From Planctomycetota bacterium (GTDB lineage Bacteria > Planctomycetota > Planctomycetia > Pirellulales > Pirellulaceae), in contig JAQBZB010000034.1 in the NCBI GenBank assembly GCA_027622275.1, forward strand, positions 1 through 47,136: DNA of 47,136 nt, written 5' to 3'. This document shows positions 42,103-47,136 of this stretch, piece by piece. The number at the start of each line of letters is the position of its first letter. The first letter of the stretch is position 1. The position numbers and the translations under genes were made by a program. The notes under the pieces are model-generated. The model was not told the DNA's origin. It made no database searches and worked only from the letters and a program-made list of their open reading frames with translations.

Positions 42103-42264
42103 GCGTCAACCGTCACAATCGCGCCGACCACGCGAAAATGCCTTGCCGTCTTGGCAATACGCGGGCTAGGAATTCCAAATCCGCGTATACAATAGATGGA
42201 CGTGTGGGCCTCACCTGCACGCTCGGTGTCGAAACCACTTCCTCACTTTTCCCTATCCAATCAA

Positions 42265-42663
42265 ATGATCCGAGAGTATTTCTTCATCGCGATGCTGACA
42301 ATGATTCCCGCCGGAATCATCCTGTACTTCCTCATTCATCTCGGCAAAGGGTTGATCGGGATGGTCTCGGACCGGTCGTTGCACCGCGAGCTGGACGAGT
42401 TGGCCGCGCATGGCGAAACGCGTCGGCAGGCACGCGAGGAGTCCAACCAGAAGCGGCTCGACAATGGCTGCGAACACGAGTTTGACGGCGCGTTGGGAGG
42501 CTTTCCACCGGAAGTCTGCCACAAGTGCGGGCTTGCCAGTCAGAAGCCGAACGGCCCTTGCGATCACGTCTGGCGAGCCGGTGAAGGGGGTGCCCCGCAC
42601 AGCGCTTGCGAGAAGTGCGGGCGGCAATACAATCCGTCCAAGGAACGCGGCGCGTATGCTTGA
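42265..42663 (+). CDS. Small membrane-anchored double zinc-ribbon protein
   Basis: A 132-residue protein with one N-terminal membrane helix (YFFIAMLTMIPAGIILYFLIHL), a charged helical linker and two cysteine/histidine clusters: CEHEFDG...EVCHKCG and CDHVWRAG...SACEKCG. The repeated CxH...CxxCG pattern suggests two zinc-binding ribbons facing the cytoplasm. No ribosome site is clear; an upstream in-frame ATG at 42196 is an alternative that would put polar residues before the helix. Unknown function. Confidence 0.68.
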   Translation: MIREYFFIAMLTMIPAGIILYFLIHLGKGLIGMVSDRSLHRELDELAAHGETRRQAREESNQKRLDNGCEHEFDGALGGFPPEVCHKCGLASQKPNGPCDHVWRAGEGGAPHSACEKCGRQYNPSKERGAYA

Positions 42664-42690
42664 GCGGCGCGAGCCCGCCGTCTCAGCGTA

Positions 42691-42711
42691 GGACGGAGTT
42701 GCCCTCCGTCC
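42691..42711. terminator. Hairpin between convergent genes
   Basis: GGACGGAG (42691-42698) and CTCCGTCC (42704-42711) form a perfect 8-bp stem with a 5-base loop. It lies between the end of the zinc-ribbon gene and the end of the convergent propeller gene. No T-run follows, so a two-way terminator is inferred from position only. Confidence 0.55.
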
Positions 42712-42791
42712 CCAACGGAGAATCGAGCTGCCTGAACTCGATCAAGACGGCGATCTGAACCTCGTCACCTGCGAGGAACGTGGCAACGCTC

Positions 42792-44078
42792 TTACTTCCG
42801 TACGTCGAGGCACACGATGTCGTCATTGTCTCGCAAATACAGCAGGCCGTTCGCTAGAGCTGGTGCTTGGCGAGTTGACCCGATGACCGTGCTTCGTCCG
42901 ATCTCGTCGTAGCCGTTGGGTGATGCCCGCGCGACGATCAACTCGCCTTTCAGCGTGGACATAAACAACTTGCCGTCGGCGGCAATGAGGTTCCCCTTGC
43001 CGAACCGGGACTCCTGCCAGCGACGTTCACCCGTCGCGGCATCAACGCAAGTCAGATGCGTAATCGGCCCCGCGCCGCCAACGTTATCCATGCCGTACAA
43101 GTAACCGTCGAGCAAGATCGACGTCTGCCACTCGTTTCGCAACACGCTTTGCGGGCCGTGCGATGACCAGACCTCGCTGACGGCAAACAAGTTTCCGCTT
43201 GGCTTCAAGTCGAGCAAGACGCAGCCGTGGTTCTCGCCCGACGAGACGAAGACTTTTCCATCCACCGCGATCGGCGTGGCAATGTTGCAGCTGTAATCGG
43301 TCACGTACGGATAACGCCACAAGACGGTACCCGTCTTTGGCTCAAGCCCCAACACCGCGCTGCCCGCATGAACGACGATCTGCTCGCGGCCGCCGACCGT
43401 GAGCAACGCGGGCGATGAGTAGCCGGTCGTCTCGTTACCCGCGGTCCAGGCAAGTTTGCCGGACACGGTGTCATACGCAACGACCGTCGCGTCCGATGCT
43501 CCAACGGTAACGATGACTTGCGTGCCCACAACCAGCGGTGAACAAGCCATCCCATACTCGGCAGGTTGACCGTCAAGTTCTTTAACCGTGTTGTGAGACC
43601 ACAGAATGCGGCCGTCAGGCGCATTCAACGCGACCAAGACGCCTTCGCCGGTAAAGGCAAACACCGTGTTACCCGCGACCGTCGGCGTCGCCCTCGGTCC
43701 ATCACCCATCTGGTTCTCGTACGCGGGAGCAACGGCGATCCGCCAAATCACGGCTCCGGTGGCTGCCGCGTGCGCGACGACGCTTTGCTGGCCTTCGCGT
43801 TGAACGAGCGTCAACAAACGGCCTCCGCTGATTGCCAAACCCGACATGCCGACGCCGCCTTTGACTCGCCACACTTCCTTCGGTCCGCCAGCGGGCCACG
43901 CGTCGAGCAGTCCTTTCTCCGCGGAGATCCCATTGCGCGACGAGCCCAAGTGTTGCGGCCAACTGTTGTCTTGCGCCTTCGCACCAGTCGCAGCAAGCAG
44001 AATGCACAGCAACACCATGAGAGCGGCTTCAGGTCGAACGCGCATCAGAATCTGCAATTCGTGTTGGCGGTTGAACAT
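42792..44078 (-). CDS. Exported PQQ-type beta-propeller protein
   Basis: A 428-residue protein with a signal peptide (ALMVLLCILLAATGAKA, cut near residue 35). PQQ-like repeats follow: WPQHLGSSRNGISAEKGLL, WRVKGGVGMSGLAISGGRL, GAVIWRIAVA, GRILWSHNT, GKLAWTAGNE, GTVLWRYPY and GERRWQESR. The fold is that of outer-membrane assembly factor BamB and quinoprotein propellers. No enzyme residues are evident, so a structural or binding role is likely, as for many planctomycete relatives. GAGG is about 9 bases before the ATG at 44078. Confidence 0.9.
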   Translation of the reverse strand: MFNRQHELQILMRVRPEAALMVLLCILLAATGAKAQDNSWPQHLGSSRNGISAEKGLLDAWPAGGPKEVWRVKGGVGMSGLAISGGRLLTLVQREGQQSVVAHAAATGAVIWRIAVAPAYENQMGDGPRATPTVAGNTVFAFTGEGVLVALNAPDGRILWSHNTVKELDGQPAEYGMACSPLVVGTQVIVTVGASDATVVAYDTVSGKLAWTAGNETTGYSSPALLTVGGREQIVVHAGSAVLGLEPKTGTVLWRYPYVTDYSCNIATPIAVDGKVFVSSGENHGCVLLDLKPSGNLFAVSEVWSSHGPQSVLRNEWQTSILLDGYLYGMDNVGGAGPITHLTCVDAATGERRWQESRFGKGNLIAADGKLFMSTLKGELIVARASPNGYDEIGRSTVIGSTRQAPALANGLLYLRDNDDIVCLDVRK

Positions 44079-44279
44079 AGAAAATTTCCCTCAAAACTAC
44101 GACGGCGAGACGGATGGCTGCGGGAACTATCTTGGCGGTTCTTGGTGCAGGAGTCCAGACAGGTCCTGTAACTCTCTCTGGTGCCGCAATCGAAGGCCCG
44201 AAGGGCCGAGGCGTGACGAAGGTGACCGTCGATCGAGCCGGCCTTTGCGAAGATGCCGGATTAATTTCGACGCCGCTCC

Positions 44280-45530
44280 TTACATGAAGTTCGGCGTGTG
44301 CAAGTCCGACAAGTTCTGTGCTTGCTCGGTTGTGAATCCCGCATGTTCCAAGCGTTTCACCCGGCTGGCGTGCATGGTGTGCAGCAACTCGCGAAATGCG
44401 TCATGCCCGCGGGCGATCGACTTTGAATCCGTACTACCGGCGGCGAGCACGGTCAATCCATCTTGCAGCGGTTCCGGCGCACCGCCGACATTCGAAAGAC
44501 TCACCGCTCGTTTCCGCACCGCGGCTTCCAGCCGGCCGTACAAGCTTGCATCATGAGCCAAGGCGTGTCGCACATGCACGAGCCCAAAACGCACGTGACG
44601 TGCTTCATCGTTGCGGGCACGCCGCACAATGTCGGCCGTCACTTCATCCGGGGCGTGGTCTTCGATGAACGTCAACAAATCCAAGAACGTCCCCTCTCCC
44701 AGGACAGACAGCAGGAACGCCGCTTCGGTAAAGTCTTCCAGCTCAAGAAGCGAGAGCAACGACTGCGAAGTGGTTGCCGACGACACGCCCAACCCGCCGC
44801 CCCCCGCGCGGGCTCGCTTGAGAAAGACGTCGATGTGCCGTGCCTCGTCAGCCATCTGCGTCGAAAGAAACATCGCCGTCTCGGCGTACGCTGGGTGAAT
44901 CCGCGAAATGAATTTGGAAGGGAGATAAAGCGCTGACAGCTCGTTCTCGGCGAGGAAAGTAAACACTTGGCCGAGTGCTCTTTCGATCACATCCGGCAGT
45001 TTGCGGATCTTGTTCCAAGCGATGTCCGTGGCGGCGTTCCATTGCGCGGCGACGGCCTGATCGTACAGTTTCGCGATTTCAGGAGGTGCTACGTGGTCGC
45101 GGTCCAGCAGCGTAAAGGGGTAGCGCGGACCACCCGGTTCGACGCGCGCCCCGCGCGGCGCGAAGCCGCTCGACGGATCGGCATGCTCGGGCATCGGAAT
45201 CGACTTCAGAACATCCTCCGTCGAAATGTGACCGTCGCGCTGCGGTAGCGTGACGCCGCTCTCGCGCTGACCGCTGGGCAAGGACAAAGCGCCACGGCCG
45301 ATCAAGTGCCGGTCGTAGCCCTGTTCGGTCCGTTGCCGCTCACGATACTCGTGATGTTGCAGCTGGCACCAACGGGGCAAGTCGTCGCGCAAAGCCTGAT
45401 TGACCGAATTGACCGCCAAGACGCCACCCGGCTCCAAGAGATCCAAAGCGGGGCGGATCAACGCCAGCAGACCGCCTCCCAAAGCCAAATCGCCGCCATC
45501 GATCGCCAACGCCGCATTTTCGTTTTGCAC
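44280..45530 (-). CDS. TusA-like domain fused to a diiron ferritin-like domain
   Basis: A 416-residue protein. Residues about 5-75 follow the TusA/SirA fold pattern (LLALIRPALDLLEPGGVLAVNS, then ALRDDLPRWCQLQHHEYRE), but the normal CPxP motif is replaced by LALGGG, so the sulfur-carrying Cys is absent. Residues about 130-416 form a ferritin-like four-helix bundle with diiron ligands in ENELSAL, DEARHIDVF, LGEGTFLDLL and NDEARHVRFG, similar to AurF-like oxygenases and CADD-type proteins. GTG 45530 is chosen because the TusA-like part begins there; it is five bases downstream of the upstream gene's stop. The reaction is unknown. The ending DLHTPNFM has no known meaning. Confidence 0.8.
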   Translation of the reverse strand: MQNENAALAIDGGDLALGGGLLALIRPALDLLEPGGVLAVNSVNQALRDDLPRWCQLQHHEYRERQRTEQGYDRHLIGRGALSLPSGQRESGVTLPQRDGHISTEDVLKSIPMPEHADPSSGFAPRGARVEPGGPRYPFTLLDRDHVAPPEIAKLYDQAVAAQWNAATDIAWNKIRKLPDVIERALGQVFTFLAENELSALYLPSKFISRIHPAYAETAMFLSTQMADEARHIDVFLKRARAGGGGLGVSSATTSQSLLSLLELEDFTEAAFLLSVLGEGTFLDLLTFIEDHAPDEVTADIVRRARNDEARHVRFGLVHVRHALAHDASLYGRLEAAVRKRAVSLSNVGGAPEPLQDGLTVLAAGSTDSKSIARGHDAFRELLHTMHASRVKRLEHAGFTTEQAQNLSDLHTPNFM

Positions 45531-45534
45531 GATG

Positions 45535-46344
45535 TTACTCAGGGGTGGGATTCGCCAACGCCTCGCGCAAGCTCTCATAACCGCTCTCGCGCGGCGGCAT
45601 CCAGACCTTCAGACCTTCCAACTCCAGCAAGCGGCGGTGCTCGGGAACGTCCCATCTCATGCCGAACAATGCTTTCTTGAACCGCTCGATTTTGCCGACG
45701 TCGAGTCCGGGCAGCGCGTCGAACATGCAGTGGTCAAAAGGTGGAGTCGTCCAGAGGGAACGAATCAGATTCGTGTCGACATGGCCCGCCGATTGTTCAT
45801 TCACCCAAATCAAGTCACCGACCGTCCCCGCATCAGCTCGTCCATTCGCCAAAGCCTCCAGCACATCAATTTCGCTGGTCCCCGTGTCGCCGTGCTTGCC
45901 GACGTCGGTGTCGAATTTGAGGAAACGTACCTGCTCCAAATCAACGCCCTCCTGGCGGAGAAAATGCAGCGGCAAGATGCGGGCCTGCGTCGAGTCGCGG
46001 CTGCCGACGGCTAACGTCTTTCCTTCCAGGTCCTTTAACGCGGCGATGCCCGAATCACTCCGGACCACGAGGCGTGAGCGAAAATCCTGGTCGGAATCCC
46101 GCATCCCCAGCGATAGAGAACGGTCGTCCGTCTGCTGTCGAACTCGAACGTGAGCCAACGGCGTATTCCAAGCGACATCGATGTGCCCCTTCAGCAACAG
46201 CTCAACCTGGCGTTCGTAGTTGGAGAACAGCACGAAGTCCATCGGAGCCCCTTCATTTTGAAAGTGCTGGCGAATGCCCTCCCAAATCGTCACGACCTTG
46301 GCGTCATACGCTACGGCACCCAGCAGAATGGTCTCATCGCTCAC
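45535..46344 (-). CDS. PhnD/SsuA-type substrate-binding protein without signal peptide
   Basis: A 269-residue protein of the periplasmic-binding type II fold, PhnD (phosphate/phosphonate) branch: ILLGAVAYDAKVVTIWEGIRQHF, DFVLFSNYERQVELLLKGHIDVAWNTPLAHVR, LKDLEGKTLAVGSRDSTQARILPLHFLR, NGRADAGTVGDLIW and PPFDHCMFDALPGL. From the GTG at 46344 (AGGA at 11 bases) there is no signal peptide, which is odd for a transport binding protein and suggests a cytosolic ligand-binding role. The in-frame stretch back to 46416 is Arg/Asn-rich and not a leader. It is closely followed by the TusA/ferritin fusion, surely as one unit. Confidence 0.85.
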   Translation of the reverse strand: MSDETILLGAVAYDAKVVTIWEGIRQHFQNEGAPMDFVLFSNYERQVELLLKGHIDVAWNTPLAHVRVRQQTDDRSLSLGMRDSDQDFRSRLVVRSDSGIAALKDLEGKTLAVGSRDSTQARILPLHFLRQEGVDLEQVRFLKFDTDVGKHGDTGTSEIDVLEALANGRADAGTVGDLIWVNEQSAGHVDTNLIRSLWTTPPFDHCMFDALPGLDVGKIERFKKALFGMRWDVPEHRRLLELEGLKVWMPPRESGYESLREALANPTPE

Positions 46345-46952
46345 GTGATTCACGTTCCTGGTTGAAGGAAAGGCTGAACGGTCGCATCGATCGAAGACAT
46401 TGTATCGCCGAGGCAATTCGAGACCAATCGTGGGGTGTTCAGTTTCAAGGGTTTTGATTCATTCAATCTGTAACGCGTTCAATCGAGTAGCATGGCCTCG
46501 TAGGCCGTGCGTTTTCTGACGCGCCGACCCCGACACGGCCTACGAGGCCATGCTACCTCGTACGCAACCTAAAACAAACAGAGCCCTGTGTTCAGTCTGG
46601 TGCTGTCGATGCCAATGACGTCGATCCATATTTGTCCCGCATAGTTACCCTTTCCGCCGATCCAGTGTCGGGGAATTCCTGTCCCCAACGAGCTTGTCTC
46701 GTTGGGAAAAAAGATTCGCCAGTTAAAAGAAAATGTGACCGGAGTCGAGACCCCCATGGGCTTGTCCCGTTCGGTGAATGAGATTTGATCCTGACTTATT
46801 CATGCCCTCAATGCACTGTCCGGCTGACGTGCCTTCACGAGACAGCGGGGCGTGTGAGGTCGGCGGGCGGCGCGTCGGGGCGTAAGGCCCCCTACCCCAA
46901 GTTGTCGTGTGCTGAATTGATCCCATGAGAAACTACGCCGACAGGAGGCACG
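46345..46952. other. 608-base region without a recognisable gene
   Basis: No frame here looks like protein. It contains the long palindrome at 46487-46556, a CCCAACGAG/CTCGTTGGG hairpin at 46684-46706 followed by an A-run, and a smaller GGGGA/TCCCC pair around it (46670-46686). The stretch 46723-46926 is open on the minus strand but its composition looks non-coding. Confidence 0.6.
46487..46556. repeat. 23-bp perfect inverted repeat with 24-base loop
   Basis: GTAGCATGGCCTCGTAGGCC... at 46487-46509 and its exact complement at 46534-46556 form a strong stem; the arms extend by a few more bases beyond GTAGC with CGAG. It is another palindrome family distinct from those at 1132, 6153, 12275, 13138 and 38388. 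Confidence 0.88.
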
Positions 46953-47135
46953 TCACTCGCGCCGCACCTCCTCCGCAAACGCGTGCCGCGGCGGCGGAAG
47001 CCAAGCACACGCACACGCACGTGCTCCCAACGGAGTGGCAAAACGCGAGGGAAGTTGCCAGCGTTCCAGACAGGCGATCAACCGCTGCCAGAACGGAGCC
47101 ACCACCTTCGCCACCTGCAACACCAACCGCCGACC
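46953..47135 (-). CDS. Possible 3' end of an unidentified gene (partial)
   Basis: Reading leftwards from base 47135 a frame stays open for 60 codons and ends at TGA (46955-46953). The product has a hydrophobic, Trp-containing stretch (VLQVAKVVAPFWQRLIACLERW) and ends AEEVRRE. No family could be assigned and the start is outside the window, so this is only a candidate. Confidence 0.3.
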   Translation of the reverse strand, partial: GRRLVLQVAKVVAPFWQRLIACLERWQLPSRFATPLGARACACAWLPPPRHAFAEEVRRE

Positions 47136-47136
47136 G

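Noticed and set aside
46684-46713. Rho-independent terminator
   Set aside because: The stem is perfect but is followed by an A-run on the plus strand and preceded, not followed, by T's on the minus strand.
46723-46926. Small minus-strand gene
   Set aside because: The 67-codon product has non-protein-like composition and no ribosome site, and it overlaps repeat-like sequence.

Overview
The window (about 47.1 kb, GC-rich) looks like chromosomal DNA of a member of the Planctomycetota, probably a Pirellula/Planctomyces relative. The evidence is the set of lineage-typical families: a DUF1559 protein with a prepilin-type N-terminus, a Tat-exported DUF1501 protein, the 'RFRTTRWSLV' type of ECF sigma factor next to a membrane Ser/Thr kinase, a PQQ-type beta-propeller, a formylglycine sulfatase, a TIGR03032 protein, a NagB/PIG-L fusion, and many intergenic palindromes. 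No rRNA, tRNA, CRISPR array or intact insertion sequence was seen.

Layout. 1-9967 (mostly +): end of an unknown gene, a prenyltransferase-repeat protein, an ABC ATPase with a 1177-residue FtsX-type permease, a ParE-type toxin-antitoxin pair, a PIG-L deacetylase, a TerB-like/AAA+/zinc-ribbon protein and two small proteins. 9956-19727 (mostly -): a PD40 propeller and DUF1501 pair, the divergent queuosine genes queE and queF, a DUF1559 protein, an ECF sigma/Ser-Thr kinase pair (the kinase has an apparent 1-nt frameshift), a nucleoside deaminase and a TM2 protein. 19897-30688: mutM, an S4 protein, small proteins, a histidine kinase and NtrC-type regulator followed directly by a FetA/FetB-like transporter, pyruvate kinase, a small anchored protein and lexA. 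30810-39683: NagB/PIG-L fusion, Uma2 nuclease, proB, purF, TIGR03032 protein, a stand-alone receiver and a fatty acid desaturase. 40045-47136: sulfatase followed by a decapitated alpha/beta hydrolase, a zinc-ribbon membrane protein, a PQQ-type propeller, and a two-gene unit encoding a signal-less PhnD-like binding protein and a TusA-like/diiron ferritin-like fusion.

Two themes stand out outside the genes. First, spacers carry long palindromes of several families, and in at least six cases the stop codon of the upstream gene lies inside or at the edge of the palindrome. One GCTAGC-centred family has three copies, one of them between the histidine kinase and its regulator. Second, short spacers are built of heptanucleotide repeats: the whole gap between the ABC ATPase stop codon and the permease start codon is seven 7-mers, and another 7-mer run abuts the proB start.

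The best candidate for an undescribed system is the two-gene unit at 44280-46344. Other notable assemblies are the two-component system plus metal exporter (22031-27226) and the stand-alone TerB-AAA+-zinc-ribbon protein (7203-8855).
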